Origin: Uranotaenia lowii
Taxonomy: Eukaryota; Arthropoda; Insecta; Diptera; Culicidae
Assembly (NCBI RefSeq): GCF_029784155.1
Contig: NC_073691.1
Coordinates: 55,734,356-55,798,355 of the forward strand
Direction of reading: 5' to 3'
Length of the DNA: 64,000 nt
A program made the translations under genes and the position numbers. Shown one piece after another: positions 54,430-64,000 of this stretch. Each line of letters opens with the position of its first letter. Positions within the stretch are counted from its first letter, which is position 1. The notes below the pieces were generated by a model that ran no database searches, was not told the origin of the DNA, and saw only the letters and a list, made by a program, of their open reading frames with translations.

Positions 54430-54545
54430 GCTTGAACGATGGCTGGGCCGCCGTCCGCGGCGGCCTTCGAATCTTCTAAGCCAACGGTCATGGCATCAAA
54501 TCCCGGTCACGGCATACATAGTACACTTTCTGTGGTTTGGCTGTG
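54430..54545 (+). repeat. Possible tRNA-related SINE fragment
   Basis: GGGCCGCCGTCCGCGGCGGC forms a GC-rich hairpin, followed by GGCATCAAATCCCGGTCACG, which resembles a Pol III B box (GGTTCAAATCC) with changes. An A-rich stretch follows at 54573. I could not fold it as a tRNA. Confidence 0.3.
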
Positions 54546-54682
54546 TTAGCATTTGTAAGATCCATCACATCTAAAAAAAACTAGGACTTTTTTTAAGATA
54601 ATGAATTCTCTTCAAGAAAACATCAAATTTCATTGAAATTCAATTTGTGTTAGGGTTGGTTAAAATAAAGATTAGAGGACTA

Positions 54683-55972
54683 AAGGGTGATACGGTCAAA
54701 ATTTGGTCAATGGAAAACGCGTGTTAGTCGGTGAAATCGTTTATTTTAAAAATCAAATTAAATTTCTTTTTCAAGTTTAATTAGTATAAAATTCAGGAAA
54801 AATATTCAGTTAGGCTCCCGCTTTTCCAAATCCGAATTGCCGGGCCTTACGCTTAACCCCTGCCATCAGATTTTGTACAGCCACCTTGTCCACCTTCTTC
54901 GCCGCAGAAAGCCAGTTTGCCTTGAACTGCTGCTCGTCCTTAGCAGTTTTTTTGGTCTTCTTTAGGTTCCGCTTTACAATAGCCCAGTATTTCTCAATTG
55001 GGTGGAGCTCTGGCGTGTTGGGAGGGTTCTTGTCCTTGGGAACCACCTGCACGTTGTTGGCGGCGTACTACTCCATGGCCTTTTCACCGTAATGGCAAGA
55101 TGCCAAATCCGGCCAAAACAGTACGGAACAACCGTGTTTTTTTCAGGAAAGGCAGCAGACGTTTATTCAAACACTCTTTCACGTAAATTTCTTGGTTGAC
55201 AGTCCTGGAAGCTATGAAAATGCTGCTTTTCAAGCCACAGGACAGATGGCTTGTCAAACCAGATATTTCTTCGCGAGCTTTGACAGTTTCGTGTGCTTGA
55301 AAATATCTGCTACCTTTCTTCTTCCTTTTGCCGTATAAAACTCCTGTCCCGCAAGCTCGGCTAGTCGGCTTTGACGTAGGTTTCGTCGTCCATTACCACG
55401 CAGTCAAACTTCGTCAGCATCGTCGTGTACAGCCTCCGGGATCGCGCTTTAGCCGTCGTATTTTGATTATCATCGCGATTTGGAGTCACTACCTTCTTGT
55501 AAGTCGATAGTCCGGCTCGTTTTTTGGCTCGATACACGGTTGTAGACGATACACCCAGCTTATTTGCGGTATCTCGGAGAGAGAGGTTAGGATTTCGCTT
55601 GAAACTACCGGCAACTCTCTTTGTCGTCTCAGCGGCTTCCGGTTTTCGATTTCCCCCGAATCCAGACTTCCTGGCTGTCGACAAACGTTCCCCAAACACT
55701 TTAATTACATTTGTAACGGTTGATTTGGCAATTTTTAGCGATTTTGCCAGCTTTGCGTGCGAGTAGCTCGGATTTTCGTGATGCGCGAGCATAATTTTGA
55801 TACGCTGCTCTTCTACTTTGGACGGCATTTTGACAACTGAAGATTGAATTCCAAAATCAAAATAGGAGCAACACGCACACCTGCAAAATGAGGGGTGTTC
55901 AGGTTTTTTAAAGGCAAAATTGAAAGAAATACTTCAAGTTGATATTGATCAAATTTTGACCGTATCACCCTT
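54683..55972 (-). mobile_element. ITmD37E (Tc1/mariner superfamily) transposon, 1290 bp
   Basis: The inverted ends start AAGGGTGATACGGTCAAAAT on the left and mirror this on the right; TA flanks at 54681-54682 and 55973-55974. The length of about 1.3 kb and the single transposase gene are normal for the group. The transposase spacing identifies the DD37E subgroup first described from mosquitoes. Ends are well preserved although the gene is broken, so the copy could still be mobilised in trans. Confidence 0.88.
54810..55828 (-). pseudogene. ITmD37E transposase, disabled
   Basis: It starts at ATG 55828. Two helix-turn-helix regions are visible (around AKLAKSLKIAKSTVTNVIK and LSLRDTANKLGVSSTTVY), then the first catalytic Asp in VVMDDETYVK, the second in FWPDLASCHY and the Glu in HPIEKYW. 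Between the second Asp and that Glu are 37 residues, counting one stop as a residue, hence DD37E. The frame is lost after YVKAD by a small deletion with TAG. Further on there are a TGA and a TAG, each one base from a TGG Trp codon, and an extra A in a run before the second Asp. At least four lesions make it non-functional. Transposases of this type cut and paste at TA. Confidence 0.88.
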
Positions 55973-55974
55973 TA

Positions 55975-57008
55975 CTATTTTTCACATAAATTTCTATTTC
56001 GAAACCTGGGACTGTTCAAGTCAATCTAAATACCATTAATGCACATTCCTCAAAATTTCATTGATCCAAAGACTAACATTTAGCAAAAAAAAAAAACAAG
56101 CCAAAACCCACCGAGCGCTGATGCATTCCTGCTATCGGGTTCACATTCTATTATATAAAATATGACATGCAGACTCGTGGTCAGCTGCGGTAAAACTGCA
56201 TTTGCAATATTTACTGGCCAATAATGTCAGCGAGCGAGCAAACGATGAAATGGTCATCAAACACGAGGGTTTGCTTTGGTCCATCCATATCGAATTCGCT
56301 CGGGAGGGGCACCTGTTGGACATTCATTTGGGCTGCGATTGAATGGATCATTCATGTCTTCATTTCCCCCTTTTTATGGCAGCGTGAAAGCACGTGCTAT
56401 GCATAAACAATGTCGCCTCTATCGTTCTAGTTCGATTAATAAATTCAGATTTTACTGCTAATAAACAACGCACTCTGTACTGTTGCAATTATTCTGCTTT
56501 ATGAGTGCTATATGACTTGGTGGTTAATCTTTACCACAAGCATATGTTTGTGGAAACAAACTTGCGATATTCATGGATTCTCAAGGCCACATAATAATTC
56601 CCAAGCTTCACAAAAAAAATCATAGGGGCCAAAATCCTCCTAAATTGGAGGGTGTGTCCCATATAAAAGAAACATTTGAAATAATTCGAAAACCGATCAT
56701 GCAAGTGGAACCAAATTTGGCCTCGATGGATATTTGGGTACGAGAAATGTTTCTATGATTTTTTGAGACCCCTTGCTTTATTCAGTGAGGAGATAGAAAG
56801 GGAAGAAGAGGCTCTCATATACATTTTCAATACCTCTAAAATGAATCAAACAAATGAACTATAATTTGAAATAGAATATATGATTCTTTGAGTATTAGTG
56901 ATCCTTCTCTGGAAGGGAGCGGGGTACCATTTTTTGAATAAAACTAGATAATCTAAACGAATAACTGGAATCAAATGTGGCATGGATTAGCGTATTTGAG
57001 TACAGTGT
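55975..57008. other. Unassigned DNA
   Basis: GC-richer at 56100-56480, otherwise AT-rich. Short frames (for example plus 56573-56758) resemble nothing I know. No repeat termini were recognised. Confidence 0.35.
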
Positions 57009-57016
57009 ATGCCCAA

Positions 57017-57832
57017 TAGACTGAGTCGATTTGGGGTCATTTTTTAATTTCTCAAACCCTGGGGTCCAGATAGCTTCGTGTTGGTCCAAAACTCATCCAT
57101 GATTTTTTGCAGAATTTTTTAGCAACGTTTACATGAGTAAATTTGAACATTTAGGTTTGTATGGGATAATTTAATGTTTTGTACTGAAAAATCAACATCA
57201 TTTTTGTTTCTTCTGTAGAACCGAGTTAGCTGATGGTTTTTGTGCCAAATTATAAAATCTTAAAGGAAATTTTCCGCCCAAGAACTTTGTTGAAGACCGT
57301 CACTTCGTATCTTATTGTGCAAAAAAGTTATTAGCTGTTCAACAGGGGTATGTGTTTTCGCACTGATAAACAATAAATTCAATTGACATCACTGCTGGGT
57401 GTCTTGCAAGATATTGCATGACTATTTTTCATGCAATACTTTGCGAGGCTCCAACAGTGTTGTCAATTGAATCTATTGTTTATCAATGCGAAAAGTCATA
57501 CCCCTGTGAAACAGCTTATAACTTTTTTGTTCAATAAGGTACGAAGTAACGATCTTCAACAAGGTTGTTCAGCAGAAAATTTCCTTTAGGAAATTTATAA
57601 ATTAGCACAAAAACCACCAGCTGGCTCGGGTCCACAGTAGAAACAAAAATGATGTTGATTTTTCAGTACAAAATATTCAATTATCCCATACAAACTAAAT
57701 GTTCAAATTTACGCATGTAAGCGTTACTTAAAAATTCTGCAAAAAATCATAGATGAGTTTTGGATCAAGACGAAGTTTTTGAGACCCCAGGGTTTGAGAA
57801 ATTCAAAAATGACTCCAAATCGACTGAGTCTA
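57017..57832. mobile_element. Palindromic foldback MITE, arms about 400 bp, 8-bp target duplication
   Basis: The whole element is an imperfect palindrome centred near 57425. The left end TAGACTGAGTCGATTTGGGG is mirrored at 57832. The direct repeat atgcccaa flanks it at 57009-57016 and 57833-57840. The loop is small. The 8-bp duplication fits hAT-type integration. A partial copy of one end is at 37573. Frames inside are mirror translations and not genes. Confidence 0.85.
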
Positions 57833-57928
57833 ATGCCCAAGCAACCAAAAGTCACATATTTACTTGAATAAAGGCTTTTAAAGTCCCATATTGGCTGACA
57901 AAGAGAATCAAATGCCCAATTCCCTTGA

Positions 57929-58110
57929 GTGAACTTTATGTACTTATTAATGAACTTGATATTTGCAAAAGTGATCAACATGTACGTTGTATGTGACTTA
58001 TTTTGCTCAACTCCCATGGGTGAACTATATGTACTCATTAATGAACTTGAAAGTTGCAAAAGTGATTTATATGTACGATGCGCAAAGATGCTCAAAACGG
58101 GATTTACTCA
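57929..58110. repeat. Two tandem 91-bp units
   Basis: GTGAACTTTATGTACTTATT at 57929 recurs as GTGAACTATATGTACTCATT at 58020, and both continue with AATGAACTTGA, TTGCAAAAGTGAT and ATGTACG. This is a local tandem duplication with moderate divergence. The preceding CCCAAGCAACCAAAAGTCAC (57836) looks like an element terminus but was not paired. Confidence 0.65.
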
Positions 58111-58199
58111 GTCATAAAAGATGCATTGAGGTGGTTTTTTTCCTGGCTGGCTGGCTGTCTGGTTTGGCGGGTGCGTCTGCAGGTTATTTTTTTTATTTC

Positions 58200-58612
58200 C
58201 ACTCGGTCCATGGCAACCGTTCTCTAATTTCTCGGGCACCCCGCGTTCGCCAGATCACGCTCCACTTGGTCTAACCACCTCGCTCGTTGCGCCCCCGCTC
58301 GTCTTGTTCCTACCGGATTCGAAGCGAACACCTGTTTTGCAGGACAGTCGTCCGGCATTCTCGCAACATGTCCGCCCAGCGTATCCGGCCAGCTTTCACC
58401 ACCTTCTGGATACTGGGTTCGCCGTAGAGTCGCGCGAGCTCGTGGTTCATTCTTCGCCTCCACACTCCGTCCTCCTGTACGCCGCCAAAGATGGTTCTTA
58501 ACACTCGTCGCTCGAATACTCCGAGTGTACGCAGGTCCTCCTCGAGCAACATCCATGTCTCGTGCCCGTAGTTACACTTCGTGCGAGGGCTAAGTCTTCT
58601 CGACCGTTTGCA
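58200..58612 (-). pseudogene. 3' fragment of the RTE-type LINE of 9393-12782
   Basis: The minus strand encodes LLEEDLRTLGVFERRVLRTI, GVWRRRMNHELARLY and KVVKAGRIRWA, then after a frameshift HVARMPDDCPAKQVF and WLDQVERDLANAGCPR. This is the C-terminal end of the reverse-transcriptase ORF and shows the block that copy 1 lost. Both boundaries are internal to the element, so it is a truncated remnant without tail. Confidence 0.8.
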
Positions 58613-58669
58613 GGTATGCTACACAATTATATCACCACTTCGAGTTTTAGTTTCAGTTAGAACAACATC

Positions 58670-58741
58670 TAGGCGTGGTCTTGTGGTAGCGTGTTTGATT
58701 CTCACCACAAAGGTCGGGGTTCGATTCCCAAGCCGGGCAAG
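58670..58741 (+). ncRNA. tRNA-like sequence, probably SINE head or tRNA pseudogene
   Basis: TGGTCTTGTGG approximates a Pol III A box and GGTTCGATTCC is a perfect B box at normal spacing. The acceptor-like ends (GGCGTGG and CCGGGCA) do not pair, and the T stem is imperfect, so it is unlikely to be a working tRNA. An A/T-rich tail follows. It is probably a tRNA-derived SINE; the family is not assigned. Confidence 0.5.
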
Positions 58742-59043
58742 TTTATTTTTCAATATGTAATTTTACACTCGAGTGACCATTCTGCTGCGATATACAGTGA
58801 GCGAAATAAGAATAGTATCACTATGTGTTTTACTTGTTAAAATATGAATGATTGAAAATCACCAAAATTTTCTTCTAAAGTTTGTTTTGAATTGTTTATC
58901 GGAGAAATCGAGCATAAGTTTACTTTTTTTGGACGTAGCGATTGGCGTTGTGGACAAAAAATATGAAAAAAAAAGGGTGCGAACTAAGAATAGTACCGCT
59001 TGCGTTTTTCAACAAAAACAAGATTATTTCTTTAAACTTACTA

Positions 59044-60221
59044 TGTAAAAGTGAATAATAATGCTTCTACGAATTATTTGAATAGATAACAGCATTTTAT
59101 GGACTTTTCTAGAATTCCAAAGCTTTTCAAAGGTATTGGAAGGTGGTTTAAAGAGATGCTCTGATAGAACTTAGGAATTTGACATTTGAGCTATAATTCT
59201 TTACCAAACTACTTACTTTTTTCATTGAAGTTACGTAAAATGATGACACAAATATTCTTGGTTTATTTTGAACCAGAAAAAACAGGTTGGAATTCCAAAA
59301 CTAATTTTTTTAGTAAATCACACTTTTTCCAGTTTCAAGTCGTAGATGGCAGCACTATCTTGCAGTTAAAACCAAATTTGGTCTAAATATTGATTTTCCA
59401 GGTTTATTTAGTTCCATATTGATAATTTCGAGGTACTTTTCCAACACAGTTTTGTTGAAGTTCACGCTGCAGAAAGCTATTAAGGATTTGAAAAAAATCA
59501 CCAGCACAAGTATAAATATACCACCGCCATAATTCCTGCTCATTTCAACTTCCGATTCAATTGCAAATCATACTAATAATACTGCTAGCTGTCTAGTCCA
59601 TCAAGCTCCACCGAAAAATACAACATTATTCTGATTATTGGTCCAAGAAATTTACTTTTAGTGACTTTGATGTAATTTTAATTTTTTTTATTTGTGTTAA
59701 CAGATTATCACCGCTGGTTTATGATTTCATTGAGAGATTGATAAATACGGTGTGAGACAAATGGTCTTGTGCGGCAAGAAGTTTTCTCAAATCACGCTCT
59801 TGGCTCATTTTCACCACCATTCATGCTTCCTAATCTAATCTATCCGTCTATAATTTTCGTTACTTTCATTTGATATTCATCCTATTAGAATGTACAGTTC
59901 ACCGAAATGCCATTAATCATTCAGTTATTTTTTTTTATTTAATGATCTTAAAATTTTCAAGGCGTACACACGGTACCAAGTACTTATTTCTTGACCAAAA
60001 TCATGCAGCACACCTTACATAATCCCGGATATTCGAAAATGAGTATCAATTCGGTTTAATTGCAAGATAGTGCCATGTATGACTTTTATTTGGAGAAATA
60101 CTGTTTGACTATTTAAAAACATTAGTATGTTTTTTCAATTCAAAATCGGCCTAGAATCTATGTTTCATCATTTTTCATCATACAAATGAATGTAAATGAA
60201 GCAATCAAGCAGTCTGATACA
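59044..60221. other. AT-rich interior DNA of the inverted-repeat pair
   Basis: No coding similarity. Short frames (for example 59186-59386) are unrecognised. No further termini were seen. Confidence 0.35.
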
Positions 60222-60315
60222 GTTTATTGTTTATTGTTTGTTATCTTGATATCATCTGACAAAGATGGGTGTCTGAATGAATAAAACTTAAATCTAGGTT
60301 TACATAAATCGTTTG

Positions 60316-61527
60316 CTAGTTTCTTAATCGTTCACTCATGATATGCTCAATCCGTTGTTTGAAAGTTGCAATGGACACATTAAAGTCGAATAGGGTATAA
60401 TTACGGAGAAAGCATATTTTTGCGGCACGAAGGGGGTCGTTACTGCCATAGCGCGTACTTCGTGGTTCCAATGAGAGCCAGTCTCGATTCCGAAGGGTTC
60501 GTTCTGGAGCATAAATGTTACAACGGGAAAGCAGCCAACAGCAGTCAATTTCATTTCTTAAGATCTTTGCCACGAACAGTGATCGACCAATGGAATGACG
60601 ATCAGCCAGCGTATGGAGTCCAAGCAGAGCACATCGTTGTGGATAAGGCGGTAGATTTAACGGGTTTTCCCAAGGTAGTTCACGGACAGCATACCGCACA
60701 AATCGCCGTTGAAATGCTTCGAAACGCGCAACCCACAAAGCCTCAAACGGCCACCATACCAGATTCGCAGATTCCAATATTGATCGAACCAGGCAGCAAT
60801 ACAAAGCTCGTAAGCAGACGGGATCGGTGAATTCTGTACTCAGGCGTATAATGAATCCCAGCATCCTGTTGGCATTCTCGAGTAAATACCACAGAGTAAT
60901 GGGGCTTAAAAGTCATATGACGGTCCAATAAAACTCCAAGATCCTTTATCTGATCCACACGTTGCAGTGACTCACCCAGTATGCTGTATTCATATATGAA
61001 TTGATGTTTCCTCCGACCGAATGTAATAACACAACACTTAGCAACGCTTAAAACCAGTAAATTATCAGCACACCAGTTCACAACCATGTCCAGGAAGCCT
61101 TGTAACTCGTAACAATCAGCTAAACTGTTTATGACCAAATATATTTTTAGTTCGTCCGCATACAGGAGAACTCCACAGCCAATAAGAAGCAAATTAATGT
61201 CATTACAGAACATTGTAAACAACAAAGGGCCCAAGTTGCTGCCTTGTGGAACCCCAGAATTTGGAATAAAATCAGGAGATTCTGCAGAACCGATTCTGAC
61301 AGCTAAACGGCGATTCGTAAGATAACTTTTTATCCAAGCACATAGTCGTTCAGAACATCCCAAACGTTGCAAATTTTTCAGGAGAATATCGTGATTCACT
61401 GAATCGAATGCAGCCGAAATATCAGTATAAATTGCATCAATTTGATTTCCGCCATCCATTTGTGATATGCAATATGATGTAAAAACTGTCAAATTCGTGG
61501 TTACCGAACGTTTAGGGAAAAAGGTAA
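60316..61527 (-). pseudogene. CR1/jockey-type reverse transcriptase, frameshifted
   Basis: Open on the minus strand from FFPKRSVTTNLTVF. RT motif A is YTDISAAFDSVNH, motif B NSGVPQGSNLGPLLF and motif C LLYADELKI, where the usual YADD reads YADE, so a catalytic Asp is lost. A frameshift near 60860 moves the frame; the C-terminal domain continues with NRMLGFIIR and LPPYPQRCALLGLHTLADR to the stop at 60316. There is no RNase H. It is non-functional on both counts. The protein's normal role is target-primed reverse transcription. Confidence 0.8.
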
Positions 61528-62051
61528 GATCTCAGGTAACATAAACCAGAATATCGACCCATAATTTACAATTACAACATTTATGTTTACATTTTCTGTT
61601 CTAGAAAAGTTTACTGATAGTAAAATTCCAGCCCATACTTTGAAACTTGGAATTCAACTTTCAATTCAATATGGGGCATATGACAGCGATGAAATATGAT
61701 TTGCATTTTTTAAATCATGATTTTTTTATGATTTATTACACTAAAAGTTGTGTAACTTTCATATATTGCACTAGCCTCCTTTGAGGTAAGCGATGAGTAT
61801 TAATTTCTAAGCGTGTCGAAAAAATGAAAAAAATATTAGGTGTACTGGTAGCGACATCTTATGGATGTTAGTCCACTTACGAATTTGGTTTGAAACTTAG
61901 GTTGATAATCTCACACACGTTTTGAGCTCCAGCTCGAACTCTGTTCTCTGTGGTATTAGTTCGTTGTATCCATACAGTTGTTTATGAACGATTGTGACGT
62001 AACGCGACGCCATCACGGAGTCAAGTATCGCCCAAATGTAGCCATGGAGAC

Positions 62052-62480
62052 TTATAAGGAAGAATGTTTGGGACGCAAACAAACTTGTTTATTATTTTGA
62101 ACGAATACCGTCGCCGTGCTGTGCGTCAGGAAAAAAAAAGCGTAAATGAATGGCTGCTGTGATTGTGATTTATGAAATTGTATGGAACATTGTATGCCGT
62201 CGGAGAATGGCGACTTCAACGTCGAGACGCTCATAAACGATTGTGACGTAGCAATCAAAACATTGAAAAAACTAATTCTCACACTCGTGCAAGGGCACTC
62301 TTGTCCGCACCTATAGATAAACCACATAGGTTTAACACCGCTATAAGTACTCCGCCACCCCTGCTACGACGACTATTGACAGAGAAATACATTATAATCA
62401 GAGCCGAATAGCTGACTAGACGGTACTGAAGAATCAAGCCAGGTTTCGGTGAATGAGTAGATTTCGTAGCCGAGCTCTAT
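62052..62480 (-). pseudogene. CR1-like LINE endonuclease remnant
   Basis: The minus strand reads FTETWLDSS and QLFGSDYNVF, and after a shift GGGV(L/T)-type sequence, which is the ETWL...Y.VFR.DR...GGGVLIAV segment of LINE endonucleases. It continues as an open but poorly matching frame from 62327 to 62052. It is in the same orientation as the reverse transcriptase at 60316 and probably belongs to the same copy; the 500 bp between them cannot be aligned. Confidence 0.5.
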
Positions 62481-62798
62481 TGTTCAAATATCAAATTTCT
62501 TAACGCAGCTATCTGTTAAAATATTTTGTAGAAGCATTTTTATTCACTTTTACACAGTAAATTTTAAAAAATAATTTTGTTTTTGTTGTAATACACAAGT
62601 GGTACTGATTTCACACCCTTTTTACCGTATTTTTGGTCCTCAACGCCAATTGCTACGTCCATAAAAAGTAAACTTATGCTTGTTTTAGCCGTTCAACAAT
62701 TCAAAACAAATTGTAGAAGAAAATTTTGGCGATTTTCAATCATTCATATTTCAACAAGCATAACACATAGTGGTAATATTCTTATTTCGCTCACTGTA

Positions 62799-63539
62799 CA
62801 CTGGTTATTATTGCAATTTGGGAGCGATAAAACGATTCTGTTAAACGTGTTTCGGATGTTTTGCTTACGATAATCACAACTGCGTTACGCTTTAAATAAA
62901 TCGTAATTTTCAATAATCGATCAATGCTAGTGGTCTTCATTCTGACTATATCATCCGAAAATTGTTGATGGTGATGAAAGCTTAGGATGAGCGTTTAAGT
63001 TTGTGATAAAGCTTCATTTCTCCGTCTTAACTCTGGTTCTAATGACGTAAATATAAATTAACTTCGCAGGAAGAGACAGAGATTGATAAATAAAACAAGT
63101 ACTTTATTTGGTGTTGATTGAAGCATTTTCTGAGAACCATATCTTCAGGATTAAACTCCACTCGCACTGGATTCATGACTGTCGTTATATGAACTACAAA
63201 TACTATGTTTTATTTAACTGGAAGAGCATTAATACAAATAAATATTATTCAATCAAGCACAAATTAATTGTCTAATTAAACAAGTTAATTTATTCACAGT
63301 GTGCTTTAATTCGAATGAATGAATGATGTGGACTGAATTGCGATTCTTTTGAAATTTTGTTTTTGTTTTTATGTTTCAGATGAATTTGTGTTAATTTATA
63401 TTATTTTGAGAGACCGTTTTTCTCAAAGCCATCAATCAAAATCATTTCAAAACAGGTTATGCTATCTCAAAAAAAAGGTAAAAAAGTTTAAGCGTGTATA
63501 CGTTCTTCTCGATTGTCAACTCATCTGTCATTTAGTTTT
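62799..63539. other. Unassigned DNA
   Basis: AT-rich. Frames such as plus 63349-63567 are unrecognised. No repeat termini seen. Confidence 0.35.
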
Positions 63540-63892
63540 ATCATGCCTACATCCACTGCCCCAATAAAACAGTTTTTCAACTAGGCTCGCTAGTTTTAAA
63601 AGCGCATTAGGTGCCTTATTAAAACAGATACCAAAGCCCTAATAAAAACAGGAAAGTATTTATTTCATCGAAGCTTTAGCAATACTTATGCAACTTCTTA
63701 ACAGCACTCTTAATATAGTTTTTTTTTTCAAGTTTTAGCAAAAAACTTTCCGGGCTCTTTTAATACACACGATAAATGAAGCATTTCCTATGTTACAATA
63801 GAACCGTTTTTAAAATAGGATGCCATGGAAAAGTCTTCATAATGCAATGCTAAAACTCAAATAGCCAATTGGCTTAATCTGTGTTACTTGGG
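63540..63892. repeat. End segment of the CCCAAGTAAC foldback family
   Basis: It ends TAATCTGTGTTACTTGGG at 63875-63892, identical to 27562-27579. TTATTAAAAC and AATAAAAC words precede it, as in the other copy. The opposite end was not found before 63540, so it may be a partial copy. The remaining bases to 64000 are unassigned. Confidence 0.5.
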
Positions 63893-64000
63893 ATATAAGG
63901 CTATGAATATTTAGAATCCAGACAGTTACGAACGTGTGTATTTTAAAAACTACTCATTTGATCGAAAAACTTTCTATGGAGGAAATTAAAACGTTAATAT

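Larger units (their letters stand above)
60222..62480 (-). mobile_element. CR1-like LINE, degenerate
   Basis: The minus strand shows an endonuclease remnant (about 62480-62052), a gap of unclear content, reverse transcriptase (61527-60316) and a 3' end made of AACAATAAACAATAAAC-type short repeats near 60222-60245. A short 3' tandem repeat in place of poly(A), together with the lack of RNase H, fits CR1 and related elements. It lies between the inverted repeats at 58793 and 62798. Confidence 0.6.
58793..62798. mobile_element. Pair of 250-bp inverted repeats enclosing 3.5 kb (Tc1/mariner-like ends)
   Basis: The left end TACAGTGAGCGAAATAAGAA (58793) and its inverse ending at 62798 are bounded by TA. 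Similarity of the inverted arms continues for about 250 bp (to about 59043 and from about 62550), including GTTTACTTTTT and GGACGTAGC words. No transposase was found inside. The interior holds a CR1-like LINE, so this is either one long-armed element opened by a later LINE insertion or two facing single-ended copies. Confidence 0.6.

Noticed and set aside
57724..58095. 123-codon minus-strand frame
   Set aside because: It crosses the end of a foldback MITE and a tandem duplication, so it is a chance join of repeats.
1..64000. Endogenous viral elements (flavivirus-, rhabdovirus- or other RNA-virus-like)
   Set aside because: Looked for polymerase, glycoprotein and nucleoprotein-like frames. All polymerase-like motifs found belong to LINE or copia reverse transcriptases.

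Overview
The window looks like chromosomal DNA of an insect, most probably a culicine-type mosquito. The reasons are an ITmD37E-type DD37E Tc1/mariner element, RTE, I-clade and CR1-like LINEs, Ty1/copia remnants, hAT and TA-target MITEs, a mosquito-like dispersed repeat tail near 29.1 kb, and a host gene whose intron of about 11 kb is filled with transposons. The species assignment is inference from element types. No bacterial, phage or viral gene was recognised.

The only host gene I can support is on the minus strand at the left: two exons (12795-13330 and 1635-1864) of a monocarboxylate-transporter-like (SLC16) protein. They are joined in compatible phase across an intron of about 10.9 kb, and the gene runs off the left edge. 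The intron holds, from left to right: a BovB/RTE-like remnant (3543-5480) split by a Ty1/copia piece, more copia fragments (5482-6045 and 7430-9392), a small MITE (7165-7325), a 499-bp hAT-type MITE (7802-8300), and a nearly full-length but disabled RTE-type LINE (about 9393-12782). The tail of that LINE lies about 12 bp from the 5' splice site of the gene.

From 14.8 to 36.8 kb there are two copies of one I-clade LINE (endonuclease, reverse transcriptase, RNase H). The first (14836-17620) is 5'-truncated with an inverted 5' segment and an exact 13-bp target duplication, the signature of twin priming. The second (30928-36802) is full length, has a 14-bp target duplication, two ORFs overlapping at ATGGCTAA, an internal Inr+DPE promoter, and one homopolymer frameshift. 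Between them lie a 9-bp minisatellite, hAT-like elements with iterated internal boxes, a TA-flanked element, a foldback element with eight palindromic repeats, and a 7-bp microsatellite.

From 38 to 64 kb nearly everything recognisable is mobile: a GC-rich-ended inverted-repeat element, a degenerate copia element with protease, GAG-pre-integrase and RNase H traces, further copies of the MITE families, two long hairpin (foldback) elements, an ITmD37E element with a broken transposase, another RTE fragment, a tRNA-like sequence, and a CR1-like LINE between 250-bp terminal inverted repeats 4 kb apart. Several AT-rich stretches (notably 48.1-51.5 kb) show nothing I can interpret.

The parts do not form a pathway. 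The window is a transposon landscape around one transporter gene. The most informative observations are exact insertion signatures (target duplications, twin priming, nesting order) and several families with unexplained iterated internal motifs.
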